NCBI GenBank assembly: GCA_002748705.1
Contig: PDSZ01000019.1
Coordinates: 21,672-85,671 of the forward strand
DNA from: Candidatus Fermentibacterota bacterium
Lineage (GTDB): Bacteria > Fermentibacterota > Fermentibacteria > Fermentibacterales > Fermentibacteraceae
Length of the DNA: 64,000 nucleotides
Direction: 5' to 3'
Shown here: in pieces, positions 1-7,382 of the stretch
Position numbering within the stretch: position 1 is the stretch's first letter
Layout of the letters: each line of letters starts with the position of its first letter
The notes under the pieces: model-generated
What the model saw: only the letters and a program-made list of their open reading frames with translations
Database searches by the model: none
Told to the model about the DNA's origin: nothing
Translations under genes and position numbers: made by a program

Positions 1-90
1 ATAGAGAGAACTGAATTATTTATCACCGGCGGAGAAGGTGTTCTTATCCCTCTTGAACCGGTTCGTAAGGAGATAGTCAATGAAGGTTGA
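1..90 (+). CDS. C-terminal end of an unidentified protein (partial)
   Basis: The frame is open from the first base and encodes a final stretch ending VRKEIVNEG before TGA at 88-90. The stop lies inside the first codons of rng (start at 80), an 11-base overlap typical of co-translated operon genes here. Twenty-nine residues are too few to assign a family. In many genomes a radical-SAM-linked protein precedes rng, but that is only a guess from gene order. An untranslated leader of rng is the alternative. Confidence 0.45.
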   Translation: MERTELFITGGEGVLIPLEPVRKEIVNEG

Positions 91-1627
91 TTTTGTTGTC
101 AACCAGCATCCTGAGGTCACACGCATAGCTGTCATGGAAGACGGCAGGCTTATGGAGCTTATTGTGGAGATGGCCAGCGAGAAGAGAATCGTAGGCAACA
201 TCTATCTTGGAAGAATCAATGCGGTTCTGCCTGGAATGCAGGCTGCTTTTGTAGACATCGGCCTTGAAAGAAGCGCCTTCCTCCATGTATCTGATGTACG
301 GGAAAAGGTTGCTGCAGACAGGGAGTTCGCAAAGGCTCTGGTTGATGGCCCCCCTCCAAGGGCCGAGGAAACATCCAAGCCTATTGAGCAGGTGCTGGAA
401 AAGGGCAGAAGAATACTTGTACAGGTTACAAAAGAGCCCATAGGGACCAAGGGAGCCAGGGTTACCACCCGTATCTCAATAGCTGGAAGGTATGTGGTAA
501 GCATGCCTGGAGACACTGTAGCAGGTGTTTCCAGAAAAATAACCGACAGAAAAGAACGAAGCAGGCTTCGAAGCATTGTTCAGCAGGTTCGTTCAGAGGG
601 ATTCGGCATCATTGCGAGAACAGCCGGTATTGACAAGGACGAGGAGAGCTTCAGAACAGATGTGGAGAGGATTGTCAAGAAGTGGAAGGAAGTGGGAGCG
701 CTTGCTTTGAAATCCAGAGCCCCTTCTCTTCTCCATCAGGAGCACGACCTTATAACAATGACTGTAAGGGACCTTGTCACCCCTGAACTGAACTCTATAG
801 TATGTGATTCCAGAAGTGTGGCAAAGGAGATACGGAAGTATCTGAAAACATTTGATCCGAATGCTGCAGGAAAAGTGCGGTTCTTCAGAGGAAAGACTCC
901 CATCTTTGATCACTTTGGAATAGAGAAGGAAATTTCCGGTCTGATCAGGCGGGAAGTGCCTTTGAAAAGCGGCGGATCACTGATTATTGATCATACTGAA
1001 GCCCTGGTGGCTGTTGATGTGAACACCAGAAGATATGTGGGAAAGCGAAAGCAGGAAGACACAATACTGAAGACCAATCTTGAGGCTGCCAGGGAGGTGG
1101 CCAGGCAGCTGCGACTCAGGGATTTGGGTGGAATTATTGTTATCGACTTCATCGACATGGACAACCCTTCCCACAGGGAAAAGGTGGTGAACTGCCTGAG
1201 AAGTGAACTGGGAAGGGACAGATCACCAACCAAGACATGCCAGTTGAGCCCGATGGGACTGGTGGAGATGACGAGAAAGAGGGTTCGCCCAAGTCTTGTT
1301 CAGGCAACATCCGGTGTCTGTGAGCACTGCTGCGGAACCGGTCGTATTCAGTCTCCTCTCAGTGTTCTGACCAGAATTGAAAGGTTCCTTGAGCGGGCTG
1401 CAATAGGAAAGAAGCATCGGAACCTTGTTGTATCGGTTAATCCTGCAGTTGCTGTTTTCCTCTTTGAGGATGACGGCAAGAGGCTTGAATATCTTACTGC
1501 CAGAAGTGACAGGCTCTCAGTTCATGTTCATGAGGATCACAGGCTGGGGCAGGCTCAGTTCAGGGTTTACAGTCTGGACAACCACTCGGAGATAACGGAT
1601 ATGTATGCTCCTGGAGCCAAAGGTTGA
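80..1627 (+). CDS. rng: Ribonuclease G/E family endoribonuclease
   Basis: Endonuclease of the RNase E/G family that cleaves single-stranded A/U-rich RNA and matures 16S rRNA and other transcripts in the cytoplasm. The 515 residues match the short RNase G form without the long RNase E scaffold tail. An S1-type RNA-binding segment lies at about residues 38-75 (GNIYLGRINAVLPGMQAAF). The two catalytic-magnesium aspartates of the family sit in VAVDVNTRRYVG (about D313) and IVIDFIDMD (about D355). The zinc-link motif appears as CEHCCGTGR near residue 414. AAGGAG at 67-72 precedes the ATG by seven bases. It overlaps the gene upstream. A strong promoter for rplU begins at its stop codon. Confidence 0.95.
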   Translation: MKVDFVVNQHPEVTRIAVMEDGRLMELIVEMASEKRIVGNIYLGRINAVLPGMQAAFVDIGLERSAFLHVSDVREKVAADREFAKALVDGPPPRAEETSKPIEQVLEKGRRILVQVTKEPIGTKGARVTTRISIAGRYVVSMPGDTVAGVSRKITDRKERSRLRSIVQQVRSEGFGIIARTAGIDKDEESFRTDVERIVKKWKEVGALALKSRAPSLLHQEHDLITMTVRDLVTPELNSIVCDSRSVAKEIRKYLKTFDPNAAGKVRFFRGKTPIFDHFGIEKEISGLIRREVPLKSGGSLIIDHTEALVAVDVNTRRYVGKRKQEDTILKTNLEAAREVARQLRLRDLGGIIVIDFIDMDNPSHREKVVNCLRSELGRDRSPTKTCQLSPMGLVEMTRKRVRPSLVQATSGVCEHCCGTGRIQSPLSVLTRIERFLERAAIGKKHRNLVVSVNPAVAVFLFEDDGKRLEYLTARSDRLSVHVHEDHRLGQAQFRVYSLDNHSEITDMYAPGAKG

Positions 1628-1652
1628 CCTTAAAGGCCTTCGGTAGTATAAA
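1624..1652 (+). promoter_or_regulatory. Sigma-70-type promoter for rplU
   Basis: TTGACC at 1624-1629 and TATAAA at 1647-1652 are separated by exactly 17 bases. The -35 overlaps the rng stop codon. Transcription would start near 1659 and give a leader of about 60 bases before the rplU start, ample for a ribosomal-protein leader, although I see no convincing conserved leader structure. Fit to consensus is good; activity is inferred. Confidence 0.65.
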
Positions 1653-1721
1653 ATTGCGCTGTTCGAATGCATTACGAAAACGCCATTACTGGTGTATTTT
1701 AAAATATAACGGAGGTACATC

Positions 1722-2036
1722 TTGTACGCAATCATTAAGACAGGTGGAGCCCAGTTCAGGGTAGAGCCGGGAATGAAGGTTCTTGTTCCCAGCATAGATG
1801 GAGAAGCAGGTGCACCCTGCGCTTTTGAGGATGTCCTTCTTGTTGCAAAGGATGAAAAGGTTGTTGTAGGGCGACCTTTAGTGGAAGGTGTCAGGGTTAC
1901 TGCAAAAATTATCAAGCATACCAGAGGCCCCAAGGTTACAATATACAAGCGTAAGAGACGCAAGGGCTACGAGAAAAAAACAGGCCACAGGCAGAACCTT
2001 ACCTGGGTAGAGATAGAAAAGATAGTCAAGGGCTGA
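1722..2036 (+). CDS. rplU: 50S ribosomal protein bL21
   Basis: Large-subunit ribosomal protein bL21, which binds 23S rRNA. The 104-residue length is normal, and the N-terminus YAIIKTGGAQFRVEPG is the family signature; the KRRKGYEKKTGHRQ segment near the C-terminus is the basic rRNA-binding part. The start is TTG at 1722, preceded by GGAGG at 1711-1715 with six bases of spacing. An own promoter lies at 1624-1652. Its usual partner rpmA (bL27) does not follow; folD begins one base after the stop codon, which is unusual gene order. Confidence 0.95.
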   Translation: MYAIIKTGGAQFRVEPGMKVLVPSIDGEAGAPCAFEDVLLVAKDEKVVVGRPLVEGVRVTAKIIKHTRGPKVTIYKRKRRKGYEKKTGHRQNLTWVEIEKIVKG

Positions 2037-2037
2037 T

Positions 2038-2880
2038 ATGACCCATGTGCTTTCCGGCAGAAAGTATTCACGAACGGTAAAATCTTCTCTCAGGGAACGC
2101 ATAGCTTCCCTTTCAGGAGAACCTCCAGGTCTTACTGTGGTAATGGTCGGAAACGACCCTGCCAGTTCCGTCTATGTGGCCTCCAAGGAGAAAGCCTGCA
2201 GGAAAGTTGGCATAAGGGGAGAGGTTATACACCTTCCTGAAAGCACTTCAGAAGAGGAAGTGCTGCAGGTTATCAGAGGTCTTAATAAAGATAGCTCAGT
2301 TCACGGAATACTTGTGCAGCTTCCTTTGCCTGACCACATCTCTGCTGTGACGGTTGCTTCTGCTGTTCTGCCGGAAAAAGATGTGGATGGTTTCCATCCT
2401 GTAAATGTAGGCAGACTCTGGCGAGGTGAGGATGGGCTTTTTCCATGCACACCTTCAGGCATAACAGGTCTTCTTAAGCATTATGAGATTCCCCTTGAAG
2501 GGAAGAATGCTGTCATAGTAGGCCGGTCCAATATTGTGGGAAAACCTATGGCTGCGCTTCTGCTCAGAGAGAACTGCACGGTTACTGTGGCCCACAGCCG
2601 GACAGTCGATCTCAAAGCACTCTGCTCCTCTGCAGATATACTCATTGCCGCAGTGGGGAAAGCACGAATGATAGGCCCGGGCTGGATCGGTAATGGCGCT
2701 GTGGTTGTGGATGTTGGAATAAACAGGGACAGTGACGGCAACCTTGCAGGTGATGTTGACTATGATGCTGTTTTCGAAAAGTGCTATGCCATTACACCTG
2801 TTCCAGGTGGTGTAGGGCCGCTTACCATAGCCTTCCTTCTTGAGAATACTTTCAAAGCAAGAATGGCACTCACTACCTGA
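2038..2880 (+). CDS. folD: Bifunctional methylenetetrahydrofolate dehydrogenase/cyclohydrolase
   Basis: FolD interconverts 5,10-methylene-, methenyl- and 10-formyl-tetrahydrofolate with NADP in the cytoplasmic one-carbon pathway. The 280-residue length is standard. The catalytic Tyr/Lys motif appears as YVASKEKACRKVG, the substrate motif as PEKDVDGFHPVN, the dinucleotide-binding turn as GRSNIVGKPMAALL and the C-terminal signature as PVPGGVGPLT. It starts one base after the rplU stop and is presumably cotranscribed with it. All key residues expected for both activities are visible. Confidence 0.97.
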   Translation: MTHVLSGRKYSRTVKSSLRERIASLSGEPPGLTVVMVGNDPASSVYVASKEKACRKVGIRGEVIHLPESTSEEEVLQVIRGLNKDSSVHGILVQLPLPDHISAVTVASAVLPEKDVDGFHPVNVGRLWRGEDGLFPCTPSGITGLLKHYEIPLEGKNAVIVGRSNIVGKPMAALLLRENCTVTVAHSRTVDLKALCSSADILIAAVGKARMIGPGWIGNGAVVVDVGINRDSDGNLAGDVDYDAVFEKCYAITPVPGGVGPLTIAFLLENTFKARMALTT

Positions 2881-2957
2881 CCGCAGCACCCTGTTGACTG
2901 AATCACCGGCTTCGGGTATCAGTTTAAGATATTGCTGCATGAGAGGAGTTGCATATA

Positions 2958-3311
2958 ATGAGTGCTACTGCTGTTATTCTGCTTATAGGTGTGGTGAGTT
3001 TCTGGGCAGGAATTGCTGTGCTGGGAGTGTTTCTATTGAGGTTGAGAAAAACCCTTGAGAGCATGGAGAGTACCCTGAAGGCAGTTGAAATCAATGTCAA
3101 CGAGCTTACTCCTGCCATGACTGACACCCTTCGCGAGATGGAAAAGACAGGCCGCGAAGTGGGACATACAGCTGCGGAAGTAAGGGTACTTGCAGGGAAG
3201 GTAAACGCAGGTTCTGCTCCAAAGGTTATTTCAGGGGCAGTAAACTACCTTCCGGCTGTTGCAGGTGCAGTAAGACTTATAGTGCCGCTGTTCAAGAGAG
3301 GCAGGCGATGA
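2958..3311 (+). CDS. Small membrane-anchored coiled-coil protein (DUF948-like)
   Basis: 117 residues: one N-terminal membrane segment (about residues 3-24), then an amphipathic helical region rich in Glu/Leu/Lys (about 30-85) and a hydrophobic C-terminal patch ending KRGRR. This layout resembles DUF948 (YtxG-type) proteins, whose function is unknown. GAGGAG at 2943-2948 supports ATG 2958 over an in-frame TTG nine bases earlier. The last codons overlap the start of the following lipoprotein gene. No enzymatic motif is visible; a role in envelope organisation is only a guess. Confidence 0.7.
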   Translation: MSATAVILLIGVVSFWAGIAVLGVFLLRLRKTLESMESTLKAVEINVNELTPAMTDTLREMEKTGREVGHTAAEVRVLAGKVNAGSAPKVISGAVNYLPAVAGAVRLIVPLFKRGRR

Positions 3312-4261
3312 AACGGGTACTTATTGCTGCCGTACTCTTTCTTTCATTCGGATGCAGGCAGGAATCCCTGGGGCCTTTGAACGGCATACTTGTGGTACAC
3401 AGTAAGACTCTCACTGATTTCATAGATCATGGAGGTCTTGAGTCTCTTCACATGGTGATAGAAACTGTTGATCCTGAGCAGGTCTTCAGCTTTTCCTACG
3501 CAGAACTCTCAGAGTTTACCGGAACACTTCAGGAAAGAAGAATAATTCTGATGCTGGTTGATTCAGCCCATTCAGGCATCGTTCCAGGTTCACTTGAGGA
3601 GCTTGAGGAGGGTATTCTGTTCGGGGAGGATGTGTGGGCTCTCAATCAGCAGGTCTTTGCAGTTTGCCTTGAGCCAGGCGATTCGCTTCCTGAAGTTCTT
3701 CCTGATATGCTGGTTGAAGCTTACAACAGCCAGATGGCATCATATGTGTACCGCAGTTTTGTAAGTACTTCCATGACATCAGAGGAAAGAGTTGACAGCC
3801 TTAGACAGATAGGCTTCACTATGGATGTTCCCAAATCATACCTTACCCACAGCTGGCGGCCTGAAGACGGGTTCGTTCAGTTTCAGAGACAGCCTGACGA
3901 TGAGAGTCTTCTTCTCTTCAGTCTCAGTGTGATTCGTTCAAGAGCTGAACTCAACAGTGAGAACGCCATGCTGGCCAGGGAAGCAATGGCAAGGACCTTC
4001 TTTTTTGATGCAGCAGCTGATTCTGTTGACAGGGCAAGAACGAATGCTGTACCCTTTTCTGCAGGCAGTATTCAGGGGCTTGAACTCACCGGAGTCTGGC
4101 GGAATCCGGAGTACCTTAATGCCGGTTCATTTACCACAAGGGTTCTTGATGCAGGAGATGAGTGGTATATTATGGATATGGAGGTATATAACCCGGGTCA
4201 TGCTAAGGAACCGTATCTTCGTGAGGGCTGGATAATCATGGACACCTTCCGTAAGGAGTAA
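3308..4261 (+). CDS. Lipoprotein resembling DUF4837
   Basis: 317 residues with an N-terminal lipoprotein signal (hydrophobic stretch, then FLSFGC with Cys16), so the mature protein should be lipid-anchored in the envelope. The body resembles DUF4837, a family known mainly from Bacteroidetes: a first strand GILVVHSK, a repeat-like segment FSFSYAELSEFTGTLQERR, and the segment IGFTMDVPKSYLTHSW preceding an aromatic-rich strand. The function of DUF4837 is not known. The start overlaps the upstream small membrane protein by four bases, and the TPR gene follows three bases after the stop, so these three look like one unit. Confidence 0.7.
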   Translation: MKRVLIAAVLFLSFGCRQESLGPLNGILVVHSKTLTDFIDHGGLESLHMVIETVDPEQVFSFSYAELSEFTGTLQERRIILMLVDSAHSGIVPGSLEELEEGILFGEDVWALNQQVFAVCLEPGDSLPEVLPDMLVEAYNSQMASYVYRSFVSTSMTSEERVDSLRQIGFTMDVPKSYLTHSWRPEDGFVQFQRQPDDESLLLFSLSVIRSRAELNSENAMLAREAMARTFFFDAAADSVDRARTNAVPFSAGSIQGLELTGVWRNPEYLNAGSFTTRVLDAGDEWYIMDMEVYNPGHAKEPYLREGWIIMDTFRKE

Positions 4262-4264
4262 GAA

Positions 4265-4948
4265 GTGCCGAATAGCAATAAAGAAGCGCAGGAACTATAT
4301 CAGAGCTGGCTATCAAATCCGACACCAGTGCTTTGCGTAAGGCTTGCCGGCAAACTCAGAAAGGAAGGCCGTTCCTCTGAAGCTCTTGATGTGGCCAGAA
4401 AAGGTCTTGACAAATGGGGGAACAATGTTTCCGTCAATGTAGTATTTGGCCGCTGTGCTCTTGACAATAACTTTTCAGATGAAGCAAAGGCTGCTTTTGA
4501 GAAGGTTATCTCACTTGATCCTTTGAACCTCATTGCAATCAAGAGTCTGGGAAAACTGAACTTTCAGGAAGGCAACCTGGACAAAGCCGTTGAACTTTTT
4601 GAGGAATATCTTTTTGAGTACCCGGGCGATCCTGATATTGAGGAGATGCTTGCGAGTACCAGGCAAAAACTCAACGCGCTTAAACAGGAGGCCAGGCTTA
4701 CAGGGCAGAATGTGACCTATCCTGATACAGAGAGAATGGCTTCTATTCTCGCTGCTCAGGACAGCGGCAAAAAAGAGTCTGATGAACTTAAATCTCTGAC
4801 AATTGAGCACTCTGTGTCTGTTGAAGCTGAACCTTTTGCAGAACCGCCTTCTGAAAGCAAAGAGCCTTCAAGGGCCCCCAGAAGTCTCTATGACCTTTTT
4901 ACTTCTGAGGAGAGGGAAGAGCTGGGGCTCACTGCTTTCGATAAATGA
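4265..4948 (+). CDS. Tetratricopeptide-repeat protein
   Basis: 227 residues starting with GTG three bases after the upstream stop. Residues about 15-130 form three to four TPR helices, for example VVFGRCALDNNFSDEAKAAF and LGKLNFQEGNLDKAVELFEE. A low-complexity Glu/Ser/Pro linker follows, then a short conserved-looking C-terminus (LYDLFTSEEREELGL). There is no signal peptide, so it should be cytoplasmic. TPR domains bind other proteins; the partner is not evident. It overlaps aroQ by four bases. Confidence 0.8.
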   Translation: MPNSNKEAQELYQSWLSNPTPVLCVRLAGKLRKEGRSSEALDVARKGLDKWGNNVSVNVVFGRCALDNNFSDEAKAAFEKVISLDPLNLIAIKSLGKLNFQEGNLDKAVELFEEYLFEYPGDPDIEEMLASTRQKLNALKQEARLTGQNVTYPDTERMASILAAQDSGKKESDELKSLTIEHSVSVEAEPFAEPPSESKEPSRAPRSLYDLFTSEEREELGLTAFDK

Positions 4949-5388
4949 CCAGGATAACAGTACTGAACGGTCCCAGCCTGAATATGCTGGGGGTTCGTGA
5001 GCCTGAAGTATACGGACCGGACGATTACGCTTCACTGTGTGAAACCATAACTTCCTTCTGTAAGAAGAATGGTATTCAGCTGGAGATTTTTCAGTTTGAT
5101 CTCCAGGGAGAAATAGTCAGAGCTATCAATGATGCTTCAGGGATTTCTGATGGTCTGGTAATTAATCCCGGCGGTTACTCCCACACTTCAGTGGCAGTCC
5201 TGGATGCAATGACAGCCTTCAGAGGGCCTGTGGTTGAGGTTCATATTTCTCAGATACATAACAGGGAAGATTTCAGAGCGCGACTGCTCACAGCCAGAGG
5301 TGCCGATGTGGTAATCTCCGGGGCTGGTTTTGCCGGTTACACATCAGCTATACACATAATAACAGATATACTGCGGAGGAAAGATTAA
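4945..5388 (+). CDS. aroQ: Type II 3-dehydroquinate dehydratase
   Basis: Dehydrates 3-dehydroquinate to 3-dehydroshikimate, step three of the shikimate pathway. The 147-residue length is typical. The flexible catalytic loop appears as LNMLGVREPEVYG, with the catalytic Arg and Tyr, and the substrate-anchoring part as NPGGYSHTSVAVLDA. The catalytic His lies in EVHISQIHNREDFR, followed by the usual GFAGYTSAI ending. The ATG overlaps the TPR gene stop, and the aroQ stop overlaps the efp start (TAATG). An aroQ-efp neighbourhood is also common in Firmicutes. Confidence 0.96.
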   Translation: MTRITVLNGPSLNMLGVREPEVYGPDDYASLCETITSFCKKNGIQLEIFQFDLQGEIVRAINDASGISDGLVINPGGYSHTSVAVLDAMTAFRGPVVEVHISQIHNREDFRARLLTARGADVVISGAGFAGYTSAIHIITDILRRKD

Positions 5389-5951
5389 TGGCTACCAGTA
5401 ATGATTTCAGACGGGGTATGGTCCTAGATATTGACGGCAAGTACTTCTCTATTCAGGAGTTTCAGCATGTTAACCCAGGAAAGGGCGCGGCTTTTGTAAG
5501 ATCAAAGCTCAAGGATGTTGTTTCCGGCAAAGTTATTGAAAAAACATGGCGAGCTGGAGAAAAGGTAACCGAGATACGGCTGGAGCGCAGGGTTTATCAG
5601 CTTCTTTACCACACTGATGAGAGTTTCACTGTTATGGATCCAGCCACCTATGAGCAGATAGACCTTTCTGCAGATCTTGTAGGCGACGCTGCAAGCTACC
5701 TCACAGACAACTGCGATATAGGAGTTCTTTTTGTAGGTGACAACCCTATAATAGTTGAGCCTCCCAACTTCGTTGATCTGCTTATCACCAAATCCGATCC
5801 TGGTCTCAAGGGTGATACTGCAACAGGCGGTACTAAACCGGCAATACTGGAAACAGGTCTTGTGGTACAGGTTCCCTTATTCGTAAAAGAGGGGGAAAGA
5901 ATCAGGATTGATACCAGGACCGGTGAGTACATGGAGAGAAGCAAAGACTGA
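5388..5951 (+). CDS. efp: Translation elongation factor P
   Basis: EF-P binds the ribosome between the P and E sites and rescues stalling at polyproline stretches. The 187 residues cover the three-domain fold. The domain I loop reads HVNPGKGAAFVR with Lys32 at the tip, the residue that carries a post-translational modification in many bacteria. The C-terminal signature IRIDTRTGEYMERSKD is intact. The modification enzyme (EpmA/B, EarP or YmfI type) is not in the window, so the type of modification cannot be told. It ends seven bases before the convergent carboxypeptidase gene. Confidence 0.97.
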   Translation: MATSNDFRRGMVLDIDGKYFSIQEFQHVNPGKGAAFVRSKLKDVVSGKVIEKTWRAGEKVTEIRLERRVYQLLYHTDESFTVMDPATYEQIDLSADLVGDAASYLTDNCDIGVLFVGDNPIIVEPPNFVDLLITKSDPGLKGDTATGGTKPAILETGLVVQVPLFVKEGERIRIDTRTGEYMERSKD

Positions 5952-5958
5952 CAGGGAC

Positions 5959-7299
5959 TCACAGGTTCCTGTACATATCCTCAATGAAACGATCCTGCCA
6001 GCTTCTGGCTCTCAGTATCCTGCCTTCTGGTATGTGAAGGAATATCGCAACTGATATTCTTCTGCCGCTGGCAGTTGTGAGTATGCCTGCTATGGTGCAT
6101 GTATCGTTAAGTGATCCGGTCTTTCCGCGAAATGATCCTTCAGGTATCTGTTCCATTCGAGTGGAGAGAGTACCGTCAACACCGTTAACAGGGAATCCGG
6201 CAAGGAACTCAGGGCCGTATTCAAGGCTTGAGGCTCCGTTGCTGAACACAGCTGCCAGTTGCCGGGCAGTGAGAAGATTCAGTCTTGAAAGCCCTGATCC
6301 GTCTGCAAGCTGCCAACCGGTCTGACCAGGCACAAGCGAGTCAAGCATAGCTGCGGATATGTCGCATCCTGCCCTGGTTGAACCTGGATCTCCTGTAACC
6401 TTCCATGCAATAGTTCGCAGAACCTGCTCTGCCACCATGTTTCTGCTCCATTTGTTCATGGACCCCAGAATCACCCAGAGGGGATCGGAGTACATCACTG
6501 AAGCGGAAGGGAGGTCTTCACTGGAAAAACTGTTCTCCGTAATCCCTCCGATAACAACCTGCAGCCCTGTTTCAGAAAGCTTTTCTGCAAGATAGCCGGT
6601 GAGTTCGGCAGGTGCACCGGGAAATGGCTTGTAGATAATCTTTCTCTCTCCGTCTGCAATTGTTCCTGAGACTGTCATTACAGGTATTTCTCTATCCCAG
6701 TCTCCTGCATTTACAGTTACTGCTGTTGTTCTGCCTGCTGAGAGCCTTTCGGTTTCAAGCTGAAGAGAGGGCAGCCGGGGATATGTCTGTACCCGAGGGT
6801 GCCCGTCAGAGGATGATACAATTACTTCCAGAACATTATCACCTATGCATAGAGGTTCAACAGGAGGGCAGTAGGTTCTGTTCCAGTCGCTTCTGTCCCA
6901 GCCTGGAAGGTGGCTCTCGCCGGTAACGGCCCCTGGATCTGTCAGAAGGGTCCATAGAGACCCTTCTGGAAGTAAAGCCGCAGTTTCCATGGCAGTTCTG
7001 GTCACATCCTCCGCTGAGAGAAGCGGAGCTCCTGCTCCTCTGAGAATAAGCGTTGCCCTGGAAGAGTCAACAAGAATGCTGGTGTGATACACATATTCTG
7101 CACCAAGGTACCTGAGAGCAGAAAGGGTAGTTACAGCCTTTACGGTACTGGCAGGTCGCATAGGAACACAGCTGTTCACATCAAGCAGAACCTGACCGGT
7201 ATCAATATCTTCAGCGAATATGCCTGCTTCCCACCCTGATGGCAGCTCCGGACTGGAAAGGCTCCGGAGCAAAATTGCTGTAAGTAACGCTGATAGCAT
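5959..7299 (-). CDS. dacB: D-alanyl-D-alanine carboxypeptidase/endopeptidase (peptidase S13)
   Basis: PBP4-type penicillin-binding protein that trims or cleaves peptidoglycan peptides in the periplasm. The 446 residues begin with a short signal peptide. The three active-site motifs of S13 enzymes are present: SxxK as ASTVK (Ser51, Lys54), the SxN region as DGSGLSRLN and KTG as FRGKTGS. The start ATG at 7299 has GGAGG six bases upstream. It is convergent with efp and divergent from the SurA-like lipoprotein gene, with an 83-base shared intergenic region carrying a perfect palindrome (7327-7338). Confidence 0.93.
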   Translation of the reverse strand: MLSALLTAILLRSLSSPELPSGWEAGIFAEDIDTGQVLLDVNSCVPMRPASTVKAVTTLSALRYLGAEYVYHTSILVDSSRATLILRGAGAPLLSAEDVTRTAMETAALLPEGSLWTLLTDPGAVTGESHLPGWDRSDWNRTYCPPVEPLCIGDNVLEVIVSSSDGHPRVQTYPRLPSLQLETERLSAGRTTAVTVNAGDWDREIPVMTVSGTIADGERKIIYKPFPGAPAELTGYLAEKLSETGLQVVIGGITENSFSSEDLPSASVMYSDPLWVILGSMNKWSRNMVAEQVLRTIAWKVTGDPGSTRAGCDISAAMLDSLVPGQTGWQLADGSGLSRLNLLTARQLAAVFSNGASSLEYGPEFLAGFPVNGVDGTLSTRMEQIPEGSFRGKTGSLNDTCTIAGILTTASGRRISVAIFLHIPEGRILRARSWQDRFIEDMYRNL

Positions 7300-7310
7300 C
7301 TATCCTCCTG

Positions 7311-7339
7311 TTGACATTTCTCTTTCTTGTTATAACAAT
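7311..7339 (+). promoter_or_regulatory. Candidate promoter with overlapping palindrome, divergent region
   Basis: TTGACA at 7311-7316 is a perfect -35. A -10 at AACAAT (7334-7339) gives 17-base spacing; TATAAC at 7331 would give only 14. The perfect palindrome TTGTTATAACAA at 7327-7338 covers the -10 and could be an operator acting on one or both divergent genes. The -35 match is strong and the -10 weak. Confidence 0.45.
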
Positions 7340-7382
7340 AGCGTTCACAGTTAAGTATCTAACATATGAAAAAGGAGATTCC

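Noticed and set aside
1655..1690. Part of a tRNA (GTTCGAATGC string)
   Set aside because: No matching T stem, anticodon arm or acceptor stem around it.
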